A DNA stretch of 64,000 bases from Candidatus Phosphoribacter hodrii (GTDB lineage: Bacteria > Actinomycetota > Actinomycetes > Actinomycetales > Dermatophilaceae). This document shows, in pieces, positions 16,252-25,344 of this stretch. The notes under the pieces were generated by a model. The model saw only the letters and a program-made list of their open reading frames with translations, was not told where the DNA came from and made no database searches. A program made the position numbers and the translations under genes. How positions within the stretch are numbered: the first letter of the stretch is position 1; every line of letters begins with the position of its first letter. The stretch is from the NCBI GenBank assembly GCA_016707175.1, contig JADJIB010000010.1:1-64000 (forward strand), given 5' to 3'.

Positions 16252-17163
16252 TTGCGTAAGCACGCAGACACCTCCGCTCGCGTCACGCGGCGGGGATTGA
16301 CCATTGCCGGGCTGGCGGCCTCCGCCACGCTCCTCCTTTCCAGTTGTGCCAATGTCAACAGCAGCGCCTCCAGTGGGTGGCTGCCGGAGGGCACGGCTGG
16401 AGCGCACGTCACGAGCGAGACGGGTCGGATCACCACGCTGTGGGTGGGCACCTGGATCGCCGGACTCGCGGTCGGCGCCCTCGTCTGGGGCTTGGCGATC
16501 TGGTGCATGGTCGCCTACCGGCGCAAGAAGGACGATCCGGAACTGCCGCCCCAGTTGCGCTACAACGTGCCGATCGAGTTGCTCTATACGGTCGTGCCGG
16601 TCCTCATGATCGCCGTGTTGTTCTACTACACGGCGCGTGACGAGGCCGCGCTCATGGACGTCTCGACCAAGCCGGACTACACGATCAATGTCGTCGGCAA
16701 GCAGTGGAGCTGGGACTTCAACTACGTCGATGACAACGTCTACTCCAGTGGCGTCCACTCCGAGCTCAACCCCAACGGGGGAGTGACGGGGACGCCGCAG
16801 CCGGTGCTCTACCTGCCGGTCAACAAGCGCGTCGAGTTCGTCCTCAACGCCCGCGACGTCATCCACTCGTTCTGGGTGCCCGCGTTCCTGGTCAAGCTCG
16901 ACATGATCCCCGGCAAGACCAACCGGTTGCAGATCACCCCGACCCAGGTTGGCGAGTTCCAGGGCAAGTGCGCCGAGTTGTGCGGTGCCTACCACTCGCA
17001 GATGCTCTTCAAGGTCAAGATCGTCTCGCAGGAGGACTTCGACGCCGAGATGGCCAAGCTCAAGAGCCTCGGCCAGGAGGGCCAGTTGCCCAACACGCTC
17101 AACCGTGAGCCCCTCGAAACCAAGGACCTCAAGATGGTCCCGACCCCGACCGGGAGCAAGTGA
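16252..17163 (+). CDS. ctaC: cytochrome c oxidase subunit II (aa3 type)
   Basis: CtaC carries the CuA centre that accepts electrons from the bcc complex. The 303-residue product has a lipoprotein-type signal (LLLSSC, C32), two membrane helices (about 52-75 and 98-118), and the CuA ligands: His in DVIHSFWVP and C240, C244, H248, M251 in CAELCGAYHSQM. The start is taken as TTG 16252, which has GGAAGG (16240-16245) at 6 bases; no ATG or GTG in frame fits better. TAGGGT near 16202 is a possible -10. The stop overlaps the ctaD start (TGATG). Confidence 0.93.
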   Translation: MRKHADTSARVTRRGLTIAGLAASATLLLSSCANVNSSASSGWLPEGTAGAHVTSETGRITTLWVGTWIAGLAVGALVWGLAIWCMVAYRRKKDDPELPPQLRYNVPIELLYTVVPVLMIAVLFYYTARDEAALMDVSTKPDYTINVVGKQWSWDFNYVDDNVYSSGVHSELNPNGGVTGTPQPVLYLPVNKRVEFVLNARDVIHSFWVPAFLVKLDMIPGKTNRLQITPTQVGEFQGKCAELCGAYHSQMLFKVKIVSQEDFDAEMAKLKSLGQEGQLPNTLNREPLETKDLKMVPTPTGSK

Positions 17164-18904
17164 TGACTGCGACGATCGAGCGCCCCGAGGCCGCGGCCCG
17201 GGTGCAGCACCCGCGGCCACGGCCAGGGCAGACGTTCTACAGCTGGATCACGACGACCGATCACAAGAAGATCGGCAACCTCTACTTCATCACCTCGTTC
17301 GTCTTCTTCCTGCTCGCAGGGGCGATGGCCCTGATGATCCGGGCCGAGTTGACTGCTCCCGGCCTGCAGGTCGTCGACAACCCAGAGCAGTTCAACCAGC
17401 TGTTCACCATGCACGGCCTGATCATGTTGCTGCTGTTCGCGACGCCGCTGTTCGCCGGTTTCGCTAACGCGCTGGTGCCGCTGCAGATCGGTGCGCCGGA
17501 CGTCGCGTTCCCGCGGCTGAACATGTTCGCCTACTGGCTGTACGTGCTCGGTGGCCTCGTGGCGGCGCTCGGCTTCCTCACCCCCCAGGGTGCGGCGTCG
17601 TTCGGCTGGTTCATGTATGTGCCGCTGTCCAACTCGATCTACAGCCCCGGCCTCGGCACCGACCTCGGCGTCTTCGGCCTGACCCTGACCGGTTTCGGCA
17701 CCATCCTCGGGTCGGTCAACTTCATCACGACGATCGTCTGCATGCGCGCACCGGGCATGACGATGTTCCGTATGCCGGTCTTCACCTGGACCGTGCTCGT
17801 GACGGCGCTGCTCGCGCTCATCATCTTCCCGGTGCTGGCAGCCGCGCTCTTCGGGCTCGGTGGCGACCGGCGCTTCGGGATGCACATCTTCGATGTCGAG
17901 GCCGGCGGTGCGATGCTCTGGCAGCACCTGTTCTGGTTCTTCGGCCACCCGGAGGTCTACGTCCTGGCCCTACCGTTCTTCGGCGTGATCAGCGAGATCA
18001 TCCCCGTGATGTCGCGCCGCCCGATCTTCGGTTACAAGACGCTCATCTTCGCGACCGTCGCGATCGCCGGTCTGTCGGTGGCCGTGTGGGCGCACCACCT
18101 CTACGTGACCGGCCAGATCCTCCTACCGTTCTTCGCGATCATGACGATGCTCATCGCGGTGCCCACCGGGGTGAAGTTCTTCAACTGGATCGGCACGATG
18201 TGGGGCGGGTCGTTGACCTTCCATACCCCCCTCATCTGGGCCCTGGGCTTCTTGACGACCTTCCTCTTCGGAGGCATCACGGGCGTCATGATGGCCAGCC
18301 CGGCGATCGACTTCCACATCTCCGACACCTACTTCATCGTGGCGCACTTCCACTACACGGTCTTCGGCACCGTCGTGTTCGCGATGTTCGCCGGCTACTA
18401 CTTCTGGTGGCCGAAGCTCACCGGCCGCATGCTCGACGAGCGCCTGGGCAAGATCCACTTCTGGATGCTCTTCGTCGGCTTCCACACGACGTTCCTGGTG
18501 CAGCACCTCCTCGGAATCCAGGGCATGGCTCGGCGCTACGCCGACTACCTCGTCGAGGAAGGCTTCCAGACCGGCAACATCATCTCGACCGTCGGCTCGG
18601 TGCTGTTGGGCGCGTCGATGCTGCCCTTCCTCTACAACGTCTGGAAGACGTGGCGCACCGCTCCGCTGGTGACCGTGGACGACCCGTGGGGTTATGGAAA
18701 CTCGCTGGAGTGGGCGACCTCGTGCCCGCCGCCGCGGCACAACTTCAACAGCCTGCCCCGGATCCGCTCGGAGCGTCCGGCCTTCGACCTGCATCACCCG
18801 CAGGCTGCGCCGCCGTCCGGCCCGGCTCCGACCCGTCGACGCTGCAGAAGGTCCTCGGCGCTGCCGAGGTCGGCGAGACCGCGTCCACGAAGAACAAGGA
18901 GTGA
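17163..18904 (+). CDS. ctaD: cytochrome c oxidase subunit I, with apparent frameshift near its 3' end
   Basis: The catalytic subunit with the low-spin haem and the haem a3-CuB centre: HGLIMLLL (haem ligand), GHPEVYVLALP (CuB His and cross-linked Tyr), AHHLYVTG (two CuB His) and HFHYTVFG (haem ligands). After FDLHHPQ (about 18800) the frame becomes Arg/Pro-rich and would read through into ctaF, whereas the -1 frame gives a natural-looking end, TLQKVLGAAEVGETASTKN, stopping at TGA 18902-18904 just before the ctaF ribosome site. One base seems missing between about 18800 and 18840: a sequencing error or a real fusion to ctaF. Confidence 0.93.
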
Positions 18905-18908
18905 CGGC

Positions 18909-19325
18909 ATGAAGGCCACGTGGCGGATCTTCTTGATCCTCATGATCTTCTTCTTCGGCACTGTGCCGTTCTATGCGGCGTGGCAGCAGAAGGACTACGG
19001 AGCAGTTCTCGAGATTGCCGGGCCCATTGCGCTGTTCATCACGGCGCTGATGATGGCACTGGCCGGCTGGTACCTCTGGGTGACCAGCCGCAAGTTCCAG
19101 AACCTCCCGGACGACAACCCCGATGGCGAGATCTCAGACATCGAGGGTGAGTACGGCTTCTTCACCCCGAGCTCGTGGTGGCCGCTGGCGCTCGGCTTCT
19201 CGTCCGCGCTGGCCTTCGCCGGCCTGGCCGTCGGCTGGTGGTTGTTCATGATCGCCTTCGTCATCGGTTGCGTCTCGCTCGTCGGCTGGACCTTCGAGCA
19301 CTTCAAGGGCGACTACGCCAACTGA
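18909..19325 (+). CDS. ctaF: cytochrome c oxidase subunit IV (actinobacterial CtaF)
   Basis: The small 138-residue membrane subunit typical of actinobacterial aa3 oxidase. Four hydrophobic segments are visible (about 5-25, 33-57, 93-110, 112-127), with the conserved EYGFFTPSSWWPLAL motif between the second and third. ATG 18909 follows AAGGAG by a good distance; four bases separate it from the ctaD stop in the corrected frame. As sequenced, ctaD would be fused in frame to it. A strong terminator follows. Confidence 0.9.
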   Translation: MKATWRIFLILMIFFFGTVPFYAAWQQKDYGAVLEIAGPIALFITALMMALAGWYLWVTSRKFQNLPDDNPDGEISDIEGEYGFFTPSSWWPLALGFSSALAFAGLAVGWWLFMIAFVIGCVSLVGWTFEHFKGDYAN

Positions 19326-19331
19326 TCCATA

Positions 19332-19386
19332 CGGCATACCCGAAGGGCCGGCTCCGCATCGCGGAACCGGCCCTTCGCGTATGCCG
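19332..19386 (+). terminator. ctaCDF terminator nested in an inverted octamer pair
   Basis: A 17-base stem with one mismatch, CGAAGGGCCGGCTCCGC (19341-19357) and its partner (19361-19377), closes on an ATC loop. It is flanked by CGGCATAC (19332-19339) and GTATGCCG (19379-19386) in inverted orientation, the same arrangement of octamer pair plus terminator as after rpsA. Confidence 0.85.
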
Positions 19387-19396
19387 CCTGCTCTGC

Positions 19397-19759
19397 TCAG
19401 CCCCAGCCGAGCTCGTGCAGTCGCTCCTCATCGATGCCGAAGTGGTGTGCCATCTCGTGGACGACGGTCACCGCGATCTCGTCGAGCAACTCCTCCCGGG
19501 TCGCGCACATCCGCTCCAACGGCCCCTGGAAGACCGTCACGCGGTCCGGAAGGCTCCCACCCCAGTCCTGGCCCCAGTCGGTGAGCGGAACCCCGTCGTA
19601 GACGCCCAGGAGTTCCTCCTCACCCTCGGGAGGTTCGGCCTCCACGAGGACGGCCACATTGGCCATCGCCTCGCGGAACTGGGCGGGGATGAGTTCGAGG
19701 GCCTCCTCGACGGCGGCATCGAACTGCTCGGGGGTGAGCCGGTATCTGCGGTGAGCCAC
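19397..19759 (-). CDS. small zincin-type metallopeptidase
   Basis: A 120-residue protein starting VAHRRYRLTPEQFD with the zinc site HEMAHHFGID (HExxH plus a third ligand region) near the C-terminus, ending ERLHELGWG. This is the PF06262-like metallopeptidase family of actinobacteria, with no known substrate. GTG 19759 is chosen because CAGGCT lies exactly 7 bases upstream on the - strand. It ends 20 bases from the ctaF terminator stem. Confidence 0.85.
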   Translation of the reverse strand: MAHRRYRLTPEQFDAAVEEALELIPAQFREAMANVAVLVEAEPPEGEEELLGVYDGVPLTDWGQDWGGSLPDRVTVFQGPLERMCATREELLDEIAVTVVHEMAHHFGIDEERLHELGWG

Positions 19760-19786
19760 GATGGCGAGCCTGCCATAGTGGGGCAC

Positions 19787-19915
19787 ATGAGACCCGGCAC
19801 CCTGGTTGTCGCCGACGCTGACGAGCGCGGTGAGGTGATGGTGCACGGCATACAGCAGCGCCTGGAGGCCCACCACGGGTCGCCGAGGCCTGAGGGGGTC
19901 CGCGAGTGCGTCTGA
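19787..19915 (+). CDS. possible leaderless 42-residue protein, function unknown
   Basis: CATAGT (19774-19779) stands exactly 7 bases before ATG 19787, and the frame MRPGTLVVADADERGEVMV runs for 42 codons, overlapping the start of the DUF167 gene by 10 bases. Codon composition is ordinary and there is no similarity I recognise. The spacing and the overlap argue for a real small gene in an operon with the DUF167 gene; equally, it could be only a leader. Confidence 0.4.
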   Translation: MRPGTLVVADADERGEVMVHGIQQRLEAHHGSPRPEGVRECV

Positions 19916-20184
19916 GCGTCCGCGTGCGCCCAGGCGCGTCCAGGACGCGCGTAGGGGGCTGTTACGGCACCCGGGAGGACGCCGTGCTGACCGTGGCGGT
20001 CTCAGCCCGCGCTGTGGACGGCGCGGCGACGGCGGCCGTCATGGATGCCGTGGCCGCAGCGTTCGGCGTGCGCCGGCGAGACGTGACGTTGGTGGCCGGC
20101 GCGACCAGCCGGACCAAGGTGCTCGACGTCGACGTCGAGGAGGAGGCCGGCCGCGCCAGGTTGGCGCACCTGCTGACGGTCTGA
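19906..20184 (+). CDS. DUF167 (YggU-type) protein
   Basis: A 92-residue protein beginning VRLSVRVRPGASRTRV, followed by LTVAVSARAVDGAAT and a C-terminal half where most family members have GKAN and KSR-type motifs (here VAGATSRTKVLDV). The length fits DUF167, a small alpha/beta family of unknown function. GTG 19906 has a G-rich stretch upstream. A possible small ORF overlaps its start. Confidence 0.8.
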   Translation: MRLSVRVRPGASRTRVGGCYGTREDAVLTVAVSARAVDGAATAAVMDAVAAAFGVRRRDVTLVAGATSRTKVLDVDVEEEAGRARLAHLLTV

Positions 20185-20258
20185 CGGGCGCCCTCGGCCA
20201 CCTGAGTGGCTAGGTGGGCGGGCTAGGGGAGCCGGCGGGGGAGTGACCCGGAACCACC

Positions 20259-20292
20259 GAAGGGCTCCCGGACCGGAGTCCAGGAGCCCTTC
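20259..20292 (-). terminator. ctaE-qcrCAB terminator
   Basis: GAAGGGCTCCCGGAC (20259-20273) pairs with GTCCAGGAGCCCTTC (20278-20292), with one mismatch and a 4-base loop, 15 bases beyond the qcrB stop. It also faces the DUF167 gene and may serve both strands. Confidence 0.8.
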
Positions 20293-20307
20293 AGGGTGAC
20301 CGTTGGA

Positions 20308-22029
20308 TCAGTGCGGGTGCTTGTCGTGCTTGATCGCGGCCGGAGCCGATCCACCGGAGATGGCCTCGTGCTCTCCGTGGTGGTGAGCGGCTGCCAACTC
20401 GGTCGGGGTGACCGGCTCGACGCGGGTCTTGAAGTAGAAGTTCGACCACGCGACGCGACGACGTGCCTTCTTCGCGTCCTTGGCTGACACGCCGTTGGCG
20501 TCGGCCCCGTCTGTCAGCGCCAGCGGCGCGGGGGACTCGAAAGCCACCAGCGGCCACCGTTCGAAGGCGTCGATGTCCTCGTGCCGCTCGAAGAACTTGC
20601 CCTCGGCGGTCCGGATGATCGTGCCGGTCTCGCGACCGTGCAGGACCTTCTCGCGGTCGTGGCGCTGCAGCGACCAGCAGATCCGTCGCGTCACCCAGAA
20701 GACGATGACCGGGACGACGAACACGAGCATCCGGAAGAGGATGGTGACGTCGTTGATCGACAACTGCAGGCGGATGGCCATGATGTCGTTGCCCGCGGCG
20801 AACATGAGCACGACGTAGAACGAGAACGCGGCCATGCCGATCGCAGTGCGGGTCGGCGCGTTGCGCGGGCGGTCGAGCAGGTGGTGCTCGCGCTTGTCGC
20901 CAGTCACCCAGGCCTCGATCCACGGGTAGACACCCGCGGCCGTGTACATCAACGGGATGAGGGCCACGGCGCCGAGGAAGACGTTCATGCTCCAGGTGAA
21001 ACCGAACAACTCGAATTCGAGGAAACCCGGCAGGAGGCGCAGGGCGCCGTCGGCGAAGCCCATGTACCAGTCAGGCTGCGAACCGGCCGTGACGGGAGAC
21101 GGGTCGTAAGGACCGTAGGCCCAGATCGGGTTGATCGTCACCAGCGCCGAGATGATCGCCAGGACGCCGAAGACCATGAAGAAGAAGCCACCAGCCTTGG
21201 CGGTGTAGACCGGCATCAGCGGGAAGCCGACGACGTTCTCGTTGGTGCGGCCGGGGCCGGGGAACTGGGTGTGCTTGTGGACCATCACCAGGACGATATG
21301 CGCGGTGAACAGGCCGATGAGCACGGCAGGCAGCAGCAGGACGTGGACCGAGTAGAGGCGCGGGATGATCGCCTCACCGGGGAAGGTGCCGCCGAAGAGC
21401 AGGTAGGAGATGTAGGACCCCACCAGCGGGATCGAGCGGATGAAGCCTTCGGCGGCGCGGATACCGGTGCCCGAGAGCAGGTCGTCAGGGAGCGAGTAAC
21501 CGGCGAAGCCCTCGACGATGGCCAGCATCGACAGGATCGAGCCGATGACCCAGTTGAGCTCGCGCGGCTTGCGGAACGCGCCGGTCAGGAACACGCGCAG
21601 CATGTGCACCGTGATCGCGACACAGAACATCAGGGCGGCCCAGTGGTGGATCTGCCGGATCAGCAGACCGCCACGGATGTCGAACGAGATCGCCAGCGTC
21701 GAGTTGTATGCCTCGGACATGATCACGCCCTGCAACGGCAGGTAGGAGCCGTTGTAGGGGATCTGGCCGGCGCTGGGGACGAACCAGAACGACAGGAAGA
21801 CACCGGTCAGCAGGCAGATGATCATCGAGTACATCGCCACTTCACCGAGCATGAAGCTCCAGTGATCGGGGAAGACCTTCTTCATCATGTATGCCGCGCC
21901 CTTGGCGAGGCCGGTGCGCTCGTCGACCCACACGCCTGCGGCGCCGGCCTTGCTCTCGGAGCCGGTGCGGCCCTTGGCGTCGGCGGCGCGCAGGTCTGCA
22001 GCGGTGCGCGCGGAGGCAGTGGTGCTCAC
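20308..22029 (-). CDS. qcrB: cytochrome bc1 complex cytochrome b subunit
   Basis: The 573-residue quinol-oxidising subunit of the actinobacterial bcc-aa3 supercomplex. Haem ligands are in RQIHHWAALMFCVAITVHML and YSVHVLLLPAVLIGLFTAHI; the Qo-site motif is PDWY, as in other actinobacteria instead of PEWY. About eight to nine membrane helices are followed by a long polar C-terminal extension of about 130 residues rich in His and Ala, another actinobacterial trait. Its ATG overlaps the qcrA stop by four bases. Confidence 0.96.
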   Translation of the reverse strand: MSTTASARTAADLRAADAKGRTGSESKAGAAGVWVDERTGLAKGAAYMMKKVFPDHWSFMLGEVAMYSMIICLLTGVFLSFWFVPSAGQIPYNGSYLPLQGVIMSEAYNSTLAISFDIRGGLLIRQIHHWAALMFCVAITVHMLRVFLTGAFRKPRELNWVIGSILSMLAIVEGFAGYSLPDDLLSGTGIRAAEGFIRSIPLVGSYISYLLFGGTFPGEAIIPRLYSVHVLLLPAVLIGLFTAHIVLVMVHKHTQFPGPGRTNENVVGFPLMPVYTAKAGGFFFMVFGVLAIISALVTINPIWAYGPYDPSPVTAGSQPDWYMGFADGALRLLPGFLEFELFGFTWSMNVFLGAVALIPLMYTAAGVYPWIEAWVTGDKREHHLLDRPRNAPTRTAIGMAAFSFYVVLMFAAGNDIMAIRLQLSINDVTILFRMLVFVVPVIVFWVTRRICWSLQRHDREKVLHGRETGTIIRTAEGKFFERHEDIDAFERWPLVAFESPAPLALTDGADANGVSAKDAKKARRRVAWSNFYFKTRVEPVTPTELAAAHHHGEHEAISGGSAPAAIKHDKHPH

Positions 22030-23168
22030 TTGAGGCGCTCCCAGTAGCTCGGGCCGACAGGCTCGGCGAAGCCCTGCGGGGCGACGAGGTAGCCCTCGTC
22101 ATCCACGGTGATCTTCAACTGCGGCAGCGGACGCTTGGCCGGGCCGAAGATCACCTCGCAGTCACGGGTGACGTCGAAGGTCGACTGGTGACAGGGGCAG
22201 AGCAGGTGGTGGGTCTGCTGCTCGTAGAGGCCCACCGGGCACCCGACGTGGGTGCAGATCTTGGAGTAGGCGACGATGCCCTGGAAGCCCCAGTCGCGGG
22301 CCTTACGGCCCAAGACGTCGTCCTTGAACTCGGACGGATTGAGGCGCATGAGCAGGACGGCGGCCTTGGCCTTGGCCTCCAGCACGCCGTGCCACTCGGA
22401 GTGGCCTTCCTTGACGTTGTGCTCGCGCAGCTCCTTGAGCGTCTCCGGCATCACGTGGAAGACCGAGCCGATCGTCACATCGGAAGCCTTGATGGGGGTG
22501 AGCTCGGGGTCGCGGACCAGCCGGATCGGCTTGCCATCCTTGGGAACGTCCCAGATCGTCTGCTTGAGCTCTTCCAGAGCCTTCGTGGGGTTACCCATCG
22601 ACCCGGCGAGCTGGACACCCAAGGGCAGGGCGAACAACCCGAGGGCCGCGCCTGCGGTCGCCTTGATGAGTGGGCGACGAGCCAACTGGGCGGACTCTGC
22701 GCCCGCAGCCAGGGCACCGACGAAGTCAGCACGTGCCGCGTCGGAGGAGGCGATCGCGTGCCGCTCCTCGACGACCTCCTCGTCGGACATGAGGGTCTTG
22801 GCCCAGTGGACGGCGCCGAAACCGATGCCCAGCAGGGCGATGCCCAGGCACACACCGAGCATGACGTTGAGCAGGTTGGTCAGCCCGATGAAGGGCAGGA
22901 AGACCGAAGTCATCCGGTCAATGGCGAAGTAGCTGACGATGAACCCCAGCGTGCCGAGGATCGACAGCGTGAACAGCACCGCGACCTGACGCTCGGCGCG
23001 CTTGGCCGCCTTGGGGTCGTCGTCAGCGGCGCGGTGGACGTGCGGTGGCAGCCCGGGGTTCTCGAACGTCGCCGGCAGACCGCCGGTGCCCACGTGGTGC
23101 CCCTCATCGAGGCTGACGGTGCCGGCGCCGCTCGCCGACCCGCTGGTGGGGGTGACCTGGTCACTCAT
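22026..23168 (-). CDS. qcrA: Rieske iron-sulfur subunit of the bcc complex
   Basis: A 380-residue Rieske protein with the [2Fe-2S] ligands C305 and H307 in CTHVGC and C324 and H327 in CPCHQSTF. Unlike mitochondrial homologues it has three hydrophobic segments ahead of the Rieske domain (about 62-84, 92-122 and 165-190), the actinobacterial form. It hands electrons from quinol to the QcrC haems. It overlaps qcrB by four bases. No octamer copy lies in it. Confidence 0.96.
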   Translation of the reverse strand: MSDQVTPTSGSASGAGTVSLDEGHHVGTGGLPATFENPGLPPHVHRAADDDPKAAKRAERQVAVLFTLSILGTLGFIVSYFAIDRMTSVFLPFIGLTNLLNVMLGVCLGIALLGIGFGAVHWAKTLMSDEEVVEERHAIASSDAARADFVGALAAGAESAQLARRPLIKATAGAALGLFALPLGVQLAGSMGNPTKALEELKQTIWDVPKDGKPIRLVRDPELTPIKASDVTIGSVFHVMPETLKELREHNVKEGHSEWHGVLEAKAKAAVLLMRLNPSEFKDDVLGRKARDWGFQGIVAYSKICTHVGCPVGLYEQQTHHLLCPCHQSTFDVTRDCEVIFGPAKRPLPQLKITVDDEGYLVAPQGFAEPVGPSYWERLK

Positions 23169-23205
23169 GAGGTCATCGATCCTGTCGTCGTGGGGTAGGC
23201 GGGGC

Positions 23206-23991
23206 TCACGCGGCCTTCTGGCCGAGCCAGAAGGCGCAGGCGATCATGAGCAGGAGACCGAAGATCCAAACGAACATGCCTTCGGACACCGGGCCGAGGT
23301 TGCCCAAGGTCATTCCACCGACGTTCGGCTCGGCCTGGGTCGCCTTGAGGTAGGCGATGACCGAGGCCTTGGCCTCCGGGTTGAGGTTGGTGTCGTTGAA
23401 GACCGGCATCGACTGCGGGCCCGTGATCATCGCCTCGTAGACGTACCTGCCGTCAACGCCGTAGAGCGACGGGGCGTACTTGCCGCGGGTGAGCGCGCCG
23501 CCGGATCCGGCGAAGTTGTGGCACATCGCGCAGTTGACCCGGTAGATCTCGCCGCCGAGGGCGACATCGCCGCCCTCACCCGAGGTCAGTTTGGCGTCGG
23601 GGATCGCGGGGCCGGGAGCCAACGAGGCGACGTAGGCCGCCATGGCCGCGATCTGCTCCTCGGTGAACTTGACCGTGTCGATCCGCGGCGCCTGGACGTT
23701 GGGGCCGGCGAGCGGCATACGCCCCGTGCCGACCTGGAAGTCCACTGACGCGGCGCCGACCCCCATGAGCGTCGGACCGGACTTGGTGCCCTCGGCGTTG
23801 AGACCGTGGCAGGTCGCGCAGTTGGCGAGGAACAACTGCTTGCCGAGCTCCGCGTCGGCGGCCGTCGCGACGGCCGCCTGGGCGGGCTTGGGAGCAAGCA
23901 GCGAGTATGCCGTCCCGACCAGGGCCAGCCCGAGGAACAGCAGGATGGCGATGGCGGCTGGGTGGCGGCGACGTGCGGCCAAGGCGTTCAC
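23206..23991 (-). CDS. qcrC: dihaem cytochrome c subunit of the bcc complex
   Basis: A 261-residue membrane protein with two CXXCH haem sites (CATCH at 58-62, CAMCH at 154-158), an N-terminal signal/anchor (about 12-32) and a C-terminal anchor (about 236-256). The two haems replace a soluble cytochrome c and pass electrons straight to CuA of CtaC, which is why this cluster lies beside ctaCDF. The start is GTG 23991 with AGGA upstream. Confidence 0.96.
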   Translation of the reverse strand: MNALAARRRHPAAIAILLFLGLALVGTAYSLLAPKPAQAAVATAADAELGKQLFLANCATCHGLNAEGTKSGPTLMGVGAASVDFQVGTGRMPLAGPNVQAPRIDTVKFTEEQIAAMAAYVASLAPGPAIPDAKLTSGEGGDVALGGEIYRVNCAMCHNFAGSGGALTRGKYAPSLYGVDGRYVYEAMITGPQSMPVFNDTNLNPEAKASVIAYLKATQAEPNVGGMTLGNLGPVSEGMFVWIFGLLLMIACAFWLGQKAA

Positions 23992-24037
23992 GATGTCGTC
24001 CTGTCGTGGGTTCTCGCGGGTCGGGGGGTGTCGATGC

Positions 24038-24685
24038 TCACTTGAGCAGGTAGATCACGGCGAAGAGCGCGATCCACACGACATCGACGAAGTGCCAGTA
24101 GTAAGAGGTGACGACCGCGCCCACCGCTTGGGTGTGGGTGTACCGGCGGGTCGTGAAGGTGCGCCCGATGATGAGCAGGAACGCGATGAGGCCGCCGGTG
24201 ACGTGCAGACCGTGGAAGCCGGTCGCCATGTAGAACACCGAGCCGTAGCGGTCGGAGGAGAGCGTCACGCTCTCGGACACGAGCTTGGCGTACTCATAGA
24301 CCTGGCCGGCGATGAAGGTTGCGCCGAAGAGGTACGTCACGACGTACCACTCGCGCATGCCCCACTTGCCGATCTCGGTGAGCTTGCCGGTGCGCGATGC
24401 CTGACCGCGTTCGGCCTTCATCACGCCGATCTGGCACCAAACCGACGAGATGACCAGGATCGCCGTGTTGATGGTCGCGAAGGTCACGTTGAGCTTCGCG
24501 GTCTGATCTGCCCAGAGCTCGGCCGAGACCGACCGCAGCTGGAAGTAGATCGCGAAGAGCCCCGCGAAGAACATGAGTTCGGAGGAGAGCCAGACCATGG
24601 TCCCGACCTGGACCATGTTCGGTCGGGTCGCCGGACCATGCCCGCTGCTCACTGGGTGCGCTGGAATCGCCGATGCTGTCGCCAC
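24038..24685 (-). CDS. ctaE: cytochrome c oxidase subunit III
   Basis: A 215-residue subunit with five membrane helices, including MVWLSSELMFFAGLFAIYF, the FHGLHVTGG motif and the C-terminal YYWHFVDVVWIALFAVIYL. An ATG exists at 24694, but CATAAT covers that ATG and lies exactly 7 bases before GTG 24685, which opens VATASAIPAH, like the usual MATAT start of CtaE; the GTG is therefore preferred and the mRNA is leaderless. It leads the ctaE-qcrCAB operon, separate from ctaCDF but facing it. Confidence 0.93.
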   Translation of the reverse strand: MATASAIPAHPVSSGHGPATRPNMVQVGTMVWLSSELMFFAGLFAIYFQLRSVSAELWADQTAKLNVTFATINTAILVISSVWCQIGVMKAERGQASRTGKLTEIGKWGMREWYVVTYLFGATFIAGQVYEYAKLVSESVTLSSDRYGSVFYMATGFHGLHVTGGLIAFLLIIGRTFTTRRYTHTQAVGAVVTSYYWHFVDVVWIALFAVIYLLK

Positions 24686-24878
24686 GCGCGCCATTATGGC
24701 GTGCCGAGTGTCGGCATGTGCGACCGACCCCCCGGTTAATCGCCAAACGAGTCAACTTCGTGCTCAGCGGGGCCCATGAGGTTGGTCACCACAGGTGCTT
24801 CCCGCCAACGGAGAGGTATGCCGCCGCGCCGCCCCCGGCCCGCGCGGGCGCGCGCACGTGGCGACTAGCATGAGCGAC

Positions 24879-25331
24879 ATGACCGCATCGCAGGCGCACT
24901 CGGCCAGCCCGGCCGTCCCCGCATCCGTCCACCAGATCTCCGTATTGCTCTATAGCGACGACGTGACGGTCCGCGATGCCGTGCGCCTCGCGGTCGGCCG
25001 ACGGCCCGCCAAGAACGTCGAGGTGACCTCCTGGCTGGAGTGCGCCACCCACGCTGCCGTCGTCGAGGCGGTCGACAACCGGCGTTTCGACGTCCTCATC
25101 CTCGACGGCGAGGCCACCCCGATGGGTGGGATGGGCCTGTGCCGTCAGTTGAAGAACGAGATCTTCCAGTGCCCGCCGACGTTGGTGCTCACCGGCCGAG
25201 TCCAGGACGGGTGGCTGGCGGCCTGGTCGCAGGCTGACGCCGTCGTGCCGCATCCCCTCGACCCGGTTGCGCTGGCTCGGGCGGTGACCCAGTTGGCTGG
25301 GGCCGGGGCTGGCGCCACGGCCGCGCACTGA
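24879..25331 (+). CDS. orphan response-regulator receiver-like protein
   Basis: A 150-residue single-domain protein with a CheY-like fold: VLLYSDDVTVRDAVRLAV (acidic pair), DVLILDGEATPMGGMGLCR (candidate phospho-Asp) and PPTLVLTGR. The lysine that normally follows the fifth strand is His here (VVPHPLDP), so phosphotransfer may be altered or absent. There is no output domain. TAGCAT (24866-24871) is exactly 7 bases before ATG 24879, making that start better than the ATG at 24870, which lies in the -10. It is 13 bases ahead of trpD, so they are probably co-transcribed. Confidence 0.75.
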   Translation: MTASQAHSASPAVPASVHQISVLLYSDDVTVRDAVRLAVGRRPAKNVEVTSWLECATHAAVVEAVDNRRFDVLILDGEATPMGGMGLCRQLKNEIFQCPPTLVLTGRVQDGWLAAWSQADAVVPHPLDPVALARAVTQLAGAGAGATAAH

Positions 25332-25344
25332 CCTCGGGTCGACG

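Noticed and set aside
18790..18912. Programmed ribosomal frameshift in ctaD
   Set aside because: No slippery heptamer with a downstream structure is evident, and other ctaD genes do not use one; a base error or mutation is simpler.
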